DNA of 64,000 bases from Bedellia somnulentella (GCA_963576735.1 OY755188.1:14868323-14932322), one strand, 5' to 3'. Positions 43,301-50,290 are shown, counted from the first letter of the stretch. Program-made: numbers and translations. Notes: a model not told the origin generated them from the sequence alone.

Positions 43301-43686
43301 ATTCTCACAATTTTTTCTCTCACCGTTAACAACCATGATAAATTAACCACACGTATGACTTTGAAAAAGTCAAGCTGTAGTGAAAAGCATTCTATACATC
43401 AAGTTATATACTTTTCTTTTTCCAGAATTCCGATGGTAATCTAATGGATAGAGTGGACAGAAATTTATATGTGGATGCAATTACCAAATACGTGATGAAA
43501 TGGGTATCAGATAATGATATTCTTTTACCGATGTATCTTAATACTAGTAATATATTTGAATGTGTTTTTGATCCTCTTACTAATTCTTGGTTAAAATTGC
43601 CTCAAGAACGGATGAAGTCATTGTTAAAATCGTCTTTTCGAAAGAGAAAACTGAAAATTACGACAGCTCTATCGTTCGTTGATTAA
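10398..43686 (+). CDS. CFAP61: CFAP61-like cilia/flagella-associated protein, 29 exons
   Basis: Exons: 10398-10543, 11549-11680, 13926-14083, 14537-14681, 15751-15886, 18450-18619, 19996-20059, 20772-20897, 22158-22324, 26599-26654, 27316-27439, 28177-28288, 28769-28839, 29409-29597, 29900-30131, 31485-31627, 31688-31816, 32569-32754, 33329-33451, 34161-34386, 35586-35740, 36271-36469, 37527-37696, 38859-38977, 39954-40098, 40623-40793, 41410-41520, 42413-42502, 43426-43686. All borders are AG/GT, and phases agree at every junction but one (33451 to 34161). About 1,418 codons; the human protein is near 1,240. The order of motifs follows CFAP61: an N-terminal acetyltransferase-like half (DADVYEIQQLIR, LAYLSVCLIDEEKIIGF, EIYGEFYISELI, FGLRDDIDER); a Rossmann dinucleotide site (RIVIIGHSRTSLGFLNSL); a second Rossmann strand (KVIVYGSTISAY); a FAD-type DPDIYAAG; and the C-terminal GITCLTKEPF...NLFGQHSTVLNN...FFEYFRAPWSFFLY block. 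CFAP61 belongs to the calmodulin- and spoke-associated complex at radial spoke 3 and is needed for sperm flagella. The start is the methionine opening the first conserved exon. Confidence 0.88.
10840..11404. mobile_element. Foldback element FB-8, copy 1 (diverged)
   Basis: Begins ggcttattccg and ends with the complementary taaataagtc. Arms of about 150 bp contain the repeated block 'atccaccctgaac'. This copy has lost a recognisable target duplication. It lies in intron 1 of the CFAP61-like gene. Confidence 0.7.
11776..11990. repeat. Broken SINE-A pieces (copy 6)
   Basis: A plus-orientation 3' part (aaaagtggctgaggaattt... tatagctgtgat) is followed by an inverted piece holding cctagtcgcctcgaacgacac. 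It is heavily diverged. Confidence 0.45.
12005..13800. other. Intron 2 of the CFAP61-like gene, no recognisable element
   Basis: About 1.8 kb of AT-rich sequence with several pyrimidine-rich stretches (13200-13330). The motif 'gagggaatga' recurs at about 12282 and 13552-13575. No open frame with family resemblance was found. At about 13835-13860 there is a minus-strand tRNA-like scrap (tctacccattgagctatcacg), related to the SINE-B head. Confidence 0.35.
14128..14208 (-). repeat. SINE-A fragment (copy 7)
   Basis: Tail-proximal part only: catatactcacgactatat ... gtgaaataaaggttgtta. Confidence 0.55.
14235..14350 (-). pseudogene. 3' end of an RTE-type LINE
   Basis: The minus strand encodes EAFA, an in-frame stop, then QWDTIVKA, the standard end of RTE ORFs in Lepidoptera (normally EAFAQQWDTI). 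It is a 5'-truncated dead copy. Confidence 0.5.
14762..15194. mobile_element. Tc1/mariner-type MITE with TA duplication
   Basis: 433 bp with inverted ends GGCTATTTGACT and AGTCAAATAGCC, flanked by TA at 14760-14761 and 15195-15196. No coding capacity. It lies 80 bp after exon 4 of the CFAP61-like gene. Confidence 0.65.
15442..15678 (-). repeat. SINE-A copy 8
   Basis: Near-complete inverted copy with a short ACAT end, 73 bp upstream of exon 5. Confidence 0.75.
16001..16185 (+). repeat. SINE-A copy 9, 3'-truncated
   Basis: Starts at gatgtgtagtgtcgg and stops at 'gtggctgagaaatta', where it runs into a LINE end (about 16190-16240, minus strand, matching the AREVCQDRTKW region). Confidence 0.7.
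16692..17530. mobile_element. Non-autonomous TIR element of unknown superfamily
   Basis: Inverted ends GGAGGGCAATTCTC and GAGAATTGCCCTCC enclose 839 bp rich in the words gatat/atatc. A weak 91-codon frame inside (17103-17378) resembles nothing I know. No clear target duplication is seen. Confidence 0.5.
17860..18420 (-). repeat. Old SINE-B copy interrupted by SINE-A
   Basis: Minus-orientation SINE-B landmarks are recognisable: gtgggcaggcctat, cgaatacact, gccatgtgggtttcctc. The tRNA-like head is at 18340-18420. SINE-A copy 10 splits it. Confidence 0.6.
18056..18306 (-). repeat. SINE-A copy 10, nested in SINE-B
   Basis: The target duplication ccgttagaaat is exact at 18045-18055 and 18311-18321, both inside an older SINE-B copy. 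Confidence 0.85.
18659..18875 (+). repeat. Direct duplication, left unit (~217 bp)
   Basis: Runs from gttataagtaattgaac to gatcttgtga. The same sequence, diverged by substitutions and indels, returns at 19237-19454 on the other side of a SINE-B copy. Confidence 0.75.
18872..19240 (+). repeat. SINE-B copy 1 (tRNA-derived SINE)
   Basis: The tRNA-like head has an A-box (tagcccagtcagtggg, with a small insertion) and a B-box-like stretch (attcaaatcctgg). The conserved body includes gtgagggaaaacatcgtgagg and ccaaccccttcggggatatt. The tail is made of ttatg repeats. Confidence 0.85.
19237..19454 (+). repeat. Direct duplication, right unit (~218 bp)
   Basis: Second unit of the duplication flanking SINE-B copy 1, with a 30-bp insertion near 19388 relative to the left unit. 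Confidence 0.75.
19669..19900 (+). repeat. SINE-A copy 11 (tail lost)
   Basis: Full body, but the TATG tail is reduced to 'gtgagtac'. It ends 95 bp before exon 7. Confidence 0.7.
20110..20352 (-). repeat. SINE-A copy 12
   Basis: Inverted full-length copy, 50 bp downstream of exon 7. Confidence 0.75.
20630..20749 (+). repeat. SINE-A copy 13, internally deleted, next to exon 8
   Basis: Both ends are present but about 130 bp of the middle is missing. The flanks share tacaatata (about 20613 and 20749). The tail ends about 22 bp upstream of the exon 8 acceptor. Confidence 0.75.
21040..21288 (+). repeat. SINE-A copy 14
   Basis: Full-length, gccgtgtagtgccgg variant of the 5' end. A degraded fourth neighbour at 21385-21500 (agtataagtggcttagaat... 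cccatcattt) is a further partial copy. Confidence 0.75.
21515..21712 (+). repeat. SINE-C copy 1 with 73-nt tRNA-like head
   Basis: A leader (ggaggtgggaaacgcaaac) is followed by a tRNA-like segment at 21592-21664. It has a 7-bp acceptor stem, GCTC/GAGC D-stem, GCGGG/CCCGC T-stem and TTCGAAT T-loop. The AT tail is tttctttcctttatttattc. The anticodon arm has a 4-bp stem and an 8-base loop, so this is a SINE promoter rather than a working tRNA. Confidence 0.75.
22555..22630 (-). repeat. SINE-A fragment (copy 16)
   Basis: Tail-side piece from (ACAT)n to 'ggaataagaaattcctta'. Confidence 0.6.
22745..23165 (-). repeat. Old SINE-B copy interrupted by SINE-A
   Basis: Minus-orientation SINE-B words (gggggcaggcatgtcg, atgtgggttctccgtaatgttttccgtca) break at 22875 and resume after 23130 (ctattagcaacattgataaa). 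Confidence 0.55.
22876..23130 (+). repeat. SINE-A copy 17, nested in SINE-B
   Basis: Complete. The 13-bp target duplication atgttttccgtca is present on both sides, and the target is itself SINE-B. Confidence 0.85.
23777..25168 (-). mobile_element. P-element-like insertion with THAP exons and 8-bp duplication
   Basis: A 1,392-bp insert flanked by CCCCCATG at 23769-23776 and 25169-25176. Its ends are imperfect inverted repeats (left cttagactat..atagac..gag; right, inverted, ctttgactat..tatagaccgag). An 8-bp duplication together with a THAP domain is the combination expected of P-superfamily transposons. It is too short and broken to encode a full transposase. Confidence 0.7.
24393..24892 (-). 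pseudogene. THAP zinc-finger domain, two exons, broken
   Basis: Exon 1 (24892 down to 24822) begins ATG and reads MVGCSVLGCGSHSEKH.., ending at a GTGAGT donor. After an acceptor (cattacag) exon 2 (from 24477) continues FPKDPNLREKWIAATGR.., in phase. C-x4-C, the FPKDP block and the invariant W fit the THAP C2CH finger. The frame stops at 24390-24392, just where the closing C-x2-H should be, so the domain is disrupted. Confidence 0.7.
25650..26003 (-). pseudogene. C-terminal fragment of a mariner-like transposase
   Basis: Contains WIGRGGPIAWPPRSPDLNPI followed by DFFVWGYYKELVY, the last catalytic aspartate region of the insect IS630/Tc1/mariner-type transposases. The N-terminal two thirds, including the first two catalytic aspartates, are absent. 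Confidence 0.75.
26909..27273 (+). repeat. SINE-B copy 2
   Basis: Full-length, with tRNA-like head gtgatagcccagtgggtag and body intact. Flanked by ggttaatta on both sides. It ends about 40 bp before exon 11. Confidence 0.85.
27496..27688 (-). repeat. SINE-A copy 18 (internal deletion)
   Basis: Both ends present but the central 'ccaaccgcatcgcccaa' portion is missing. Flanks ctcttggactaataa / ttcttggataaataa look like a diverged target duplication. Confidence 0.75.
27770..28000. repeat. Unclassified GC-richer block in intron 11
   Basis: Contains two near-identical words (ccaatcacagcgcagctct and ccaatcacagcgcatctct) 60-70 bp apart and a CGCGCGC run. It looks like a degraded repeat; no family assigned. 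Confidence 0.3.
28463..28657 (-). repeat. Diverged SINE-A (copy 19)
   Basis: Recognisable by tctcagccatttttg, caattcgcctttaactacac and gctattctaatccgat. Contains a short internal tandem duplication (agccaatcacttaaaaatcc). Confidence 0.55.
28951..29197 (-). repeat. SINE-A copy 20
   Basis: Full-length. Flanks ctttttctacat and catttttctacatg mark the target duplication. Confidence 0.85.
30135..30676. other. Intron 15, left part: no element recognised
   Basis: AT-rich, with no open frame or repeat family that I recognise before the foldback element. Confidence 0.3.
30685..31303. mobile_element. Foldback element FB-8, copy 2
   Basis: 619 bp. Ends GGCTTAT...ATAAGCC, with arms of about 150 bp. 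A perfect 8-bp target duplication aagaaaag lies at 677-684 and 304-311 (30677-30684, 31304-31311). It contains the internal hairpin ttatccaccctgaacggggtggataa. No coding sequence. Confidence 0.85.
31946..32168 (+). repeat. SINE-A copy 21
   Basis: Near full-length, with a deletion of 'ataccaacaacc' and a tail fused to the last hairpin. Located in intron 17. Confidence 0.75.
32862..33075. repeat. Two SINE-C copies head to head
   Basis: A minus copy (tail aataaataaaggaaag, tRNA-like head to about 32958) meets a plus copy (about 32960-33075, ending tttctttcctttatttatt). The head region contains extra shuffled pieces (gatacccgatacgtatata). The two heads form a long inverted repeat. Confidence 0.75.
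33170..33284 (+). pseudogene. Partner-LINE 3' end with (TATG)n tail
   Basis: Encodes DEAREVCQDRTKWRSIVSAY, then a stop, followed by 'cggcgtgagtgtatgtatg'. This is the clearest example here of the LINE terminus joined to the same tail as SINE-A. It ends about 45 bp before exon 19. Confidence 0.65.
33634..34016 (+). repeat. SINE-B copy 3
   Basis: Full-length with a long (TTTATG)n tail. An exact 12-bp target duplication aattataatata is at 33622-33633 and 34017-34028. It sits in the intron where the CFAP61 reading frame cannot be joined simply. Confidence 0.87.
34437..34615 (+). repeat. Diverged SINE-B relative (5' half)
   Basis: The tRNA-like head (cttagtggttaggac ... ggtttgatccccaag) is followed by body words 'ttcacggtgagggaagacatcgtgaggaa'. 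It starts about 50 bp after exon 20. Confidence 0.6.
34653..34790. mobile_element. 138-bp palindromic MITE, copy 2
   Basis: Same length and over 90% the same sequence as 8077-8214. Flanked by TAT on both sides (34650-34652, 34791-34793). Confidence 0.8.
34940..35315 (+). repeat. Probable LINE 3' UTR fragment
   Basis: Contains the hairpin-rich segment ggtgctgactgaaaaccag ... ctgagtcagcacc typical of 3' ends of lepidopteran non-LTR elements, and ends in a (TTTC)n run. No ORF remains. Confidence 0.4.
36012..36256 (+). repeat. SINE-A copy 22, 14 bp from a 3' splice site
   Basis: Full-length. Exact target duplication aacttacattta at 36000-36011 and 36257-36268. The right duplicate, plus AG at 36269-36270, forms the acceptor of exon 22 of the CFAP61-like gene. 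Confidence 0.9.
36504..36747 (+). repeat. SINE-A copy 23
   Basis: Full-length, target duplication ttatttaaagt on both sides. Starts 35 bp after exon 22, so exon 22 is bracketed by two copies. Confidence 0.85.
36845..36965 (-). repeat. Diverged SINE-B head
   Basis: Minus-strand tRNA-like sequence (B-box side 'ggattcgtacccacg', A-box side 'tctccactgaactatta') with part of the body (aacatcaaccatgataaat). Confidence 0.5.
37016..37265 (-). repeat. SINE-A copy 24
   Basis: Inverted, full-length. Confidence 0.8.
37270..37515 (-). repeat. Degraded LINE 3' region after a (GATA)n run
   Basis: gatagatagatagata is followed by aactcgtttatttatg and a stretch containing tggtaacacaaactaggtcc and aacactggttttcag. 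The last words resemble, in opposite orientation, the stretch at 21850-21945. It ends just before exon 23. Confidence 0.4.
37741..37986 (+). repeat. SINE-A copy 25
   Basis: Full-length; one of the closest copies to the apparent consensus. Confidence 0.85.
38115..38265 (+). repeat. Diverged SINE-B (5' half)
   Basis: Head gtgatagttcaatgggctg ... tttaaatcttgggtcgggc, then scrambled body with gaggaaacccacaaggct. Confidence 0.55.
38303..38543 (+). repeat. SINE-A copy 26
   Basis: Full-length, close to consensus, small deletion in the 'gacccatcaccaa' region. Confidence 0.8.
39040..39128 (-). repeat. Partner-LINE 3' end fragment
   Basis: Minus strand of the AREVCQDRTKW..SAYP coding end, joined to tactcacgcc (the tail side). 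Confidence 0.55.
39146..39460. repeat. SINE-A and SINE-C fragments
   Basis: 39146-39255: partial inverted SINE-A. 39256-39305: minus SINE-C tail and start of its head. 39310-39460: plus SINE-C with its leader (aacgcaaacactact), most of the tRNA-like 3' half and the tail, but lacking the 5' half of the head. Confidence 0.6.
39525..39892 (-). repeat. SINE-B copy 4
   Basis: Full-length inverted copy. Flanks ttaaaataaa on both sides. Ends about 60 bp before exon 25. Confidence 0.85.
40222..40467 (-). repeat. SINE-A copy 28
   Basis: Full-length inverted copy in intron 25. Confidence 0.8.
40815..41220 (+). pseudogene. 5'-truncated RTE-type LINE, C-terminal ORF2 piece
   Basis: The frame 40870-41187 encodes RISKLKWQWAGHICRR and WRPRTGRRSVGRPPARW, diagnostic of the C-terminus of insect RTE reverse transcriptases. 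It ends in a (GAT)n tail at 41203-41220, and an atattttttac-like word occurs on both sides. The frame is open in this piece but lacks the polymerase domain. Confidence 0.75.
41634..41988 (+). repeat. SINE-B copy 5, second subfamily
   Basis: The tRNA-like head differs (gatagtccagtgggtag ... acacccgcccgaaaac) and the 3' part reads 'ctggacactagatggcactg' instead of 'gaacaccaggtgacaaag'. Same subfamily as the split copy at 59849-60615. Confidence 0.8.
41985..42240 (-). repeat. Non-LTR element 3' end with (AAT)n
   Basis: (AATAAT)n is followed by 'ctttatttcagacaaatacagtcc', the inverted poly-A-like tail and 3' UTR of a jockey/CR1-type element. Directly abuts SINE-B copy 5. Confidence 0.45.
42530..42620 (-). 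repeat. Partner-LINE 3' end fragment
   Basis: cccatcggggtaggcagacac ... cacgatcttcataaatctc corresponds to the inverted SAYP..TKW..REVC coding end. Confidence 0.5.
42829..43061 (+). repeat. SINE-A copy 29
   Basis: Near full-length with a small deletion after 'gatcgtaagag'. Target duplication ttctcttg. Confidence 0.8.
43190..43375 (-). repeat. SINE-B partial copy (second subfamily)
   Basis: Inverted middle part: tgccacctagtgaccaaag, cacgttttgctcagacag, tcaccgttaacaaccatg. Both ends are lost. Lies just before the last CFAP61 exon. Confidence 0.65.
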
Positions 43687-43697
43687 TTATTGTTTTC

Positions 43698-43703
43698 AAT
43701 AAA
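43698..43703 (+). terminator. Poly(A) signal of the CFAP61-like gene
   Basis: AATAAA starts 12 bases after the TAA stop and is followed by a T/G-rich region (43720-43740). Confidence 0.6.
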
Positions 43704-43741
43704 TTGATTTTAATAGATGTGCTCGTTGATTTTTATTTCAA

Positions 43742-43989
43742 CATACATACATATACTCACGGCTATAAATCCCAAGAAGGGGTAGCCAGAGCTAAGGAAC
43801 AAGAAGTTCTACAGCCACTTTTGGAAAGTTGAGTGGGGAAAAGATGGCAAAATAAAGGTTGTTGGTGATGGGTCTCCAACCGCATCGCCGAAATATCCCT
43901 TAAAAGCCCCAACACCGTTAGTCGCCTCTTACGTACACCCACCGGCAGAAATGGGGTAGGTAGTGTTATTCTAAGCCGACACTACACAT
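43742..43989 (-). repeat. SINE-A copy 30
   Basis: Full-length, directly downstream of the CFAP61-like 3' end. Confidence 0.8.
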
Positions 43990-44090
43990 CAAAAAAACAT
44001 CTTATATTTCAACTTCTTAAATATAAGATGAAGCCCATGATTAAAGACCCTCTATGGACCATTTTTGAGTCTGGTAACTTCTCAATTTGT

Positions 44091-44233
44091 GCCGTGTAGT
44101 GCCGGCTTTAAATGTCACTACCCCTTTCCACCCACGGCTCTCGTAGAGGCGACTAAAATTCTGACTGACTGAGGCATTTCTTATTCCACTACTCTGACTA
44201 CCCCTCCTAGGGATTTATAGCCGTGAGCGTATG
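44091..44233 (+). repeat. SINE-A copy 31, internally deleted
   Basis: Retains the 5' hairpin region and the 3' hairpins, with about 100 bp missing between. Confidence 0.65.
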
Positions 44234-44450
44234 TAAAAACGCATGTAATTTTTAAATGTTACTGCAGAATTGTTAATTCAAAAAAAAAACTGGCTTCATT
44301 TTTTTGCGAAACATGGAAAAATAAGGATAACGATACTACATCGAATATAAACAAATCGAAAATATTTTTAAAGCCCTAAATTTCTAAATGTACGGCACCG
44401 GATGAGATATCATTTTTGTAACAGACACTTTTAATTGTCTGCTGCTTAAC

Positions 44451-44852
44451 TGCTGTGTAGTGTCGGCTGCTGTGTAGTGTCGGCTTAGAATAACACTACC
44501 TCATTTCTGCCGGTGGGTGTACGTAAGAGGCGACTAACGGTGTTGGGGCTTTTAATGGATTTTTGGGCGATGCTGTTGGAGACCCATCACCAACAACCGT
44601 TATTTTGCCATCTTTTCCCCACTCAACTTTCCAAAAGTGGCTGAGGTACTTGTAATAGCTATGGAATGCAATAAATAAATAAATGAATAAATAAATAGTT
44701 CCTTAGCTCTGGCTACCCCTTCTTGGGATTTATAGCCGTGAGTATATGTATGTATGTATGTCATATTATCACGGCTGCAGGGGTAGCCAGAGCGTCATAA
44801 TTAGAATCTCATCAGCCACTTTCGAAAGTTGAGTTGGAAATAATTGTAAAGT
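44451..44852. repeat. SINE-A copies 32 and 33, tail to tail
   Basis: A plus copy (44451-44762) has its first 14 bases duplicated and an (AATAAATG)n insertion at about 44668-44699. It is followed by a truncated minus copy (44763-44852). Confidence 0.75.
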
Positions 44853-45112
44853 AAGTTTATTTTGTCTACTAGTAAGTGTGGTACCATTGTGGTACCTAAG
44901 TAGGTAAAGGTTTAGAATTATTAGAAAAAATTACATTATTTAAGTTTGCTATTCCTATATTGACCTTATTGACCTCCTATTGACGTTGACGTTAATTGAT
45001 TTGTTTATTTCTATGACGGGATGGTTTAAAATTGTCTCATTTAATAAATTTATTTTTGACTTATCAAATTCTCAAATCTAAATTAATTTTTTTTCGGACT
45101 AAACTTTACAAA

Positions 45113-48100
45113 ATGGTTGAAGCTACTACCGAAGCCTCTCCTGCCGCCAACAATATTTACGAACCAAAACCATTGGTTCTGGACAACTTATTAGTGAACA
45201 ACGTAAACTCTTGGGGAAATGTGGAGTATAATTTACCTCTACGATCATCTGCGAATGAAACGCGAACGGGGACTTCAATCGCTCATAGACATATACCGGA
45301 TATACCTTGCACTTATGACTGTGTAAGTCGACTGATAAAAAGTATTTTTTTTCATAACCAGCCATTAGATGTCCGCTGCCGAACATATGCATCACCAAAA
45401 ATCACAATCGCAACGTCTATGGTGCCCTAATCCATCGGTTTTCTGCCACCTTTGATTCGGTGGTTTTGTGATACAATTACAATATTTCTATCTATAACGA
45501 GCCACATCTTGAAGTAGACGGCTCTTAGTACTAAAATTTAAACTTGAAGACAATATTTATTAGTCAATGCATTGTGTGCTTGCTAAACATATGATGACGA
45601 TGGTATATACAGGAATCACTAAAGCTTCAGAAACAAAAAAAAGTCGTCTAATTCTGGATAAAAGCTTCCCCAAAAATCTCCACAAAGACTGGCGCTGTGC
45701 AGCTCTAAACCTTCGGGTTTCAGCGACTTTCACCACCATCAGTTTACCTAATAAGTTAATCGTTGTGTCAAAATAAAGTAAAATGAATTCTATACTCATG
45801 GTAATAAGATTTAAAATGCTATATCTGTACCAAAATCCTTTGCCATGCCATGCCGGCAGTCAGCGCCGGCCCTAAAATGTACATATACATATACTCACGC
45901 ATGCCAGTATTACCCAATGTGGTTGGCAGACTATGCTATAGATCGTCACTTTACAAGATCCTGAAAATCCGCTCTCTTTCTTCCCTCTTACATTCGTTTT
46001 TCTCCTCCTTTATTCTTCTCTTGTACGATCCTGGCGATCCTTAGCTTCGCTTAGATCTAATAAAATGTGCATTCAAAATATCAGATTAACTCATCTATGT
46101 ATTCAACATTCATCATTATGTTATTTTATTCCAGAAAATAAAGCTGCCAATACCTAGCAAGTTTTCGGGTCGTGACCGGTTGGTAGGTCTGGAAACGTAC
46201 AGGACTACAAGCGGTGACTATTGTCTGAAACCGAATCCCAACAAAGCGACGGAGAGGTCGGATTGCTCCATGAACTGTCAACGAGTTTTGTACATGACTT
46301 CTGTGGAGTCTGCTGTAAGTGCTTACAATAAACATGTTTTCATTTCATTTCATTATGTATGTAAGAAAGAATCAGGCCTCTTTTGTGAAAAATTGTGAGT
46401 GACATATTCGAAACCTGAGAGACAACAATAAAATATCAGTACCAAAATACAGATTGTCAAAAGTAAATACATCTTTCATGGGGTTATGCGTAAAAATGTA
46501 TAATAAAATACCTGAGGACATTTTAAATTTATCAGAAACAAAATTTAAAGCAGCAGTTAAAAGAAATCTTAGTTCGAAAGCCTATTACAATGTCAATGAT
46601 TACATTAATGATGAAGTGGCTTGGTGTCATCAGGGCTCTGTGCAGGATGTTTCCGGGCTAACACCAAAATTGTAATGGACGTAGAAAAAGATGTGTGTTG
46701 ACGAGTTTCTTACGGGTTCTTCTCTCGACAAAACACCTTCCGAATCCGAAGTAAACTTAGTATTAAGTTAAAATTTGACGTTCAAAAAACAAAGATTTAT
46801 CTTTTTATTTTGAAATAAATGATTATTTTATTTTATTTTATTTTTATCATAGTCTTATATGGCCCCGAATATGGTTATTCTATGTGTGTTTGCCTAAATT
46901 TACTCGATTTAATTTGTATAACCCTTATTTAAACGAGTTTTATTTTATTTAGCATCAAGTGTCTTTTTCCTTCACTCACAATCACGTGCCGTGTAGTGCC
47001 GGCTTTGAATGTCACTACCCCTTTCTACCCACGGGTGACGTAAGAGGCGGCTAAGGGTGTGGGGATTTTTAAGTGGTTTTTGGGCGATGCGGTTGGAGAC
47101 CCGTTAACATACTTTATTCCTATTATCTTGTCCCCTATCAACTTCCAAATGTGTCTGAGGAGTTTCTAGCTCTAAAGCTCTGGCTACCCCTTTTTAGGAT
47201 TTATGACCGTGAGTATATGTATGTATGTTCATGTACAATCCCACCCGGCTTTTCTTAGCTCTAAATATGTGTATAGGATGCTATATAACTCACGCTACGT
47301 GGAAAATTTGGCTTGCTATTAGAGAAGATATTTCGTAACCCTTTGCAATTCCCCTACAAAGTTAACATCTTAATACTATATAGCATTATGTGGATTGCGA
47401 AGAAGGAGGATATTCTATGATCATAGTGTTTATTGTGCGCAGATTAAAAAACAAAACATAGTACAGCCGCAGTACATATCTGAGATGAAAGACAATTTCA
47501 GAGGACTAAAGAAGTCAAAAATGGCTCCACCTGACTATCCCTTGGACCCACCAGACCCTGCATTTATTTGTGATGTAAGTATTTTTTTATATTGACTTTA
47601 TGTATGTTGTTATGCAGCGTATGGTTCTTGTTGTTACTTTTATATTTATTTTCTTACCCTTGGGCTGTTATTAAAAAAAATGTTTTTTAAGATCCTTTTT
47701 TAGTTTCTGTGGCAACAGGCCCTTGTAGTTCTTCATCAGATAATTCGGTATGCAAAGTTTTACTAAATATTCGATTACATTTCGAGATATTATGGTTATA
47801 AACAATATTTTCTTTAAATTATATCAATTAAAGCTAAGATGACTGTTATTTTATCAGAAAACTGTATCAGTGTTTGACCTTCAATGTTGCAGTTTGCACT
47901 TCAGGTTTTGCAGTTTTTTAATAAAATATCGAAAATCATAGGTTTGTTAAGTATAATATCGTAATAATTTCATTTGATATCACAGATTCGTATTATGTTT
48001 TGCAATCAGCAACATTTTTATAAAACATTTCGCTTCATTTGCATGTCGCTACGTGATTGTTTCAATCGATGACGTCATAAAGTACAAAAGTGGAACAATC

Positions 48101-50290
48101 TTTAAAAAGTCATAACTTTGTAATTACTCATTTTAAATGGAAAATATTCAAATTATTCTTTTATTTCGTGTTTACTATCGAATAAAAATATTTAATAAAT
48201 ACAAAAAAAAAACTTTACATACCGAATTGTAGTAAAGCTCTAACCCATTTCTTATCGCTAGCTGTTTATGTCCGTATTAAATAACTCGTAGATGTAAGAG
48301 GCATAAAAATATATGAACTAAAAAAAACACAGGAATTATAAACAGGAGATATAAATAACGGCAGAGACCTTTACACATCAATGGACGTGTCAGCTGAAAT
48401 TTATCGTAGTATCGTAGTAATAATATAATAACGATATATTTTTGAATAATTCGAGGGTATTATCATTTTTATAGGTCCAAGCGTCAGGTAGGAACGAAGC
48501 GCCACCAATCCCAGAAAACGCACCAGGATTCACTCGCCACTTGGACCCATATTACACCACCTCGAGATCTTCCTTCACGCGGTACACCCCGGACCAGCAG
48601 TACGCGAGCAAAGATCAAATTACCTTTTATACGGAATTTAATACTCCTAAAGTAAGTTTATTTCATTATTATTCTGCCGTGATAGCCCAGTGGTTAGAAC
48701 ACTCGGTTATCGTGCAAACGACTAGTGTTCAAATCCTGAGTCGGGCCTATACCAATTTGTCTTTTCCAAAGACATATGTGTGGTTAATTTATCATGGTTG
48801 TTAACGGTGAGGGAAAACATCGTGAGGAAACCCACATGGCTGAGTTGTACTTAGTCATGTGACAGTGTATTCGTACAAAACGGCAATAGGCCTGCCCCCT
48901 ATCACGTGAGTACACTGTCCATGCAAAACGTGGGAACTCTGGACACCAGGTGACAAAGTCACGTGATGTTCAGAAGTATTAGTACCTCTGCCAACCCCTT
49001 CGGGGATATTCGGCGAGAACGTTTATGTTATGTTATGTTATTATTATTCTCTTTGCATACAGTAAATACATTTTATTTCTCCCGTGGGTGCTGTGCAAAG
49101 TGACATAGGGCTTTAGAGTTTTTTTTAGTAAATGCTAGGCGATTTAGCTCAGGGCCGATCAGAGCATATTCCAATTATAGTTCCAAAAGTGGAAGTTCCA
49201 GATGGAATGTTTATGATATATTTTAAAATTAATGGGTGTAAGTATAGTTATTTAAGGGGTTATTTACAAACAACATACAATATTAAAAAACAAAAATACA
49301 TATCCATAGTGTAGATAGAGTTTGCTGTGCGCTTTTTGAACGACGTGGAGACCTAAGTAACAACCTTCATTTTTCGATCATTGCCCCACTCATCTTCCAA
49401 AAGTTACTGATGTATTTTGATTTTAGAGCTTAAGCTACTCTTTTTCACGATTTACAGCCATGAATATTTGTTGTATGTAATCATATGCTATTATAACCTT
49501 TATTCCTATAGGTGTATGGTTTCGGTCCACGCTTCAAAGAAATCTGGATGCCACTGATGTCAGAACCACACCGCGGCGTCTACGACCGTACGCAATTCAA
49601 AGTAGAATATAAAGAAGCAGCGGCAGCGAGGAATCCAGTTAACTATATCAAAGGGTATGTAAATGTTACGAGTTTGGGCCTTCGATATACTAGGCAGAGA
49701 CATAGCAACTGTCCGAAAAATGTGGCGGCAGAACAAGGAATGAATCGAAATGTGGCTTGTTCTACCTCATTAGTGTTACTACCGTCACTTAATAACCCCG
49801 AGTGGAGCAAAACACCGGAGTGAAGATTCTAACAAGCTAAGGATTAACCTCAGCTCGAATCTTCACTCCAGTGACTTTCTTTTGTGCCTTGTTCAATTTT
49901 GAGGTATGAGATTTCGTATATTTTTGGGAGAATTAGAATGTAATATGAATCTAATTCATGCATATAGGATAAGCGAATAATTATGTATGTTCTTTTTTTC
50001 ACAGCATATTAGAGACAAGAACGCAAAAGGACTTCAAAATCCCATTCGCCAAAACCACATTGTGTGCCTGGGACCACGGAGAAGATACGTTTTCGCCATC
50101 GCAATCGCCAAGCGTATACCAAGCTGGTGCCGCACCTTTCATGTACTGCAGCGATTACTGCCTTATAGGCACCGGAGCATCGCCCAAGACCGTGATAGAT
50201 CAACTCAAGTTTGATTACGTCAGACATAATGTGAAACCGCATAAGACTTGTAAACGACGATTTATTGTCTCAAAGAATGCATTTGCTTGA
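45113..50290 (+). CDS. Unrecognised six-exon gene, 375-residue protein
   Basis: Exons 45113-45322, 46135-46314, 47443-47574, 48475-48651, 49512-49654, 50005-50290. Every junction is AG/GT with consistent phase, and the first four introns are phase 0. The start has a good context (tacaaaATGG). The product has no signal peptide or membrane segment. It is rich in Y, P and R and carries short motifs such as APGFTRHLDPYYTTSRSSF, FGPRFKEIWMPL and QAGAAPFMYCSDYCLIGTG. That style (aromatic, PY-rich, low domain content) is reminiscent of microtubule inner or axonemal proteins. With CFAP61 next door a sperm role is possible, but I cannot name the family. It is convergent with the Cys-rich gene. Confidence 0.75.
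45885..46065 (-). repeat. Partner-LINE 3' end fragment
   Basis: catatactcacgcatgccag ... caatgtggttggcagac ... tgtacgatcctggcgatcc: inverted LINE C-terminus with the tail side at the left. Located in intron 1 of the six-exon gene. Confidence 0.5.
46390..46850 (+). pseudogene. 5'-truncated jockey/CR1-like LINE end
   Basis: The frame 46454-46675 encodes VKMYNKIPEDI and KRNLSSKAYYNVNDYIND, typical of the C-terminus of lepidopteran non-LTR ORF2. A 3' UTR (cgagtttcttacgggttcttc) and a (TTTTATT)n tail follow. Intron 2 of the six-exon gene. Confidence 0.65.
46988..47229 (+). repeat. SINE-A copy 34
   Basis: Full-length; gccgtgtagtgccggc variant. Confidence 0.8.
47742..48229. repeat. Possible TIR element in intron 3 of the six-exon gene
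   Basis: aattcggtatgcaaagtttt near 47742 faces its near-complement (aaaactttacataccgaatt) near 48209-48228. The interior includes gatgacgtcataaag. No convincing target duplication. Confidence 0.4.
48676..49038 (+). repeat. SINE-B copy 6
   Basis: Full-length, first subfamily, tail ttatgttatgtta. Flanked by ttattattct. Begins 25 bp after the exon at 48475-48651. Confidence 0.85.
49079..49480 (+). repeat. Old, broken SINE-A (copy 35)
   Basis: Scattered matches (cccgtgggtgctgtgcaaag, tcatcttccaaaagttactg, cacgatttacagccatg) split by about 170 bp of unrelated sequence. Confidence 0.45.
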
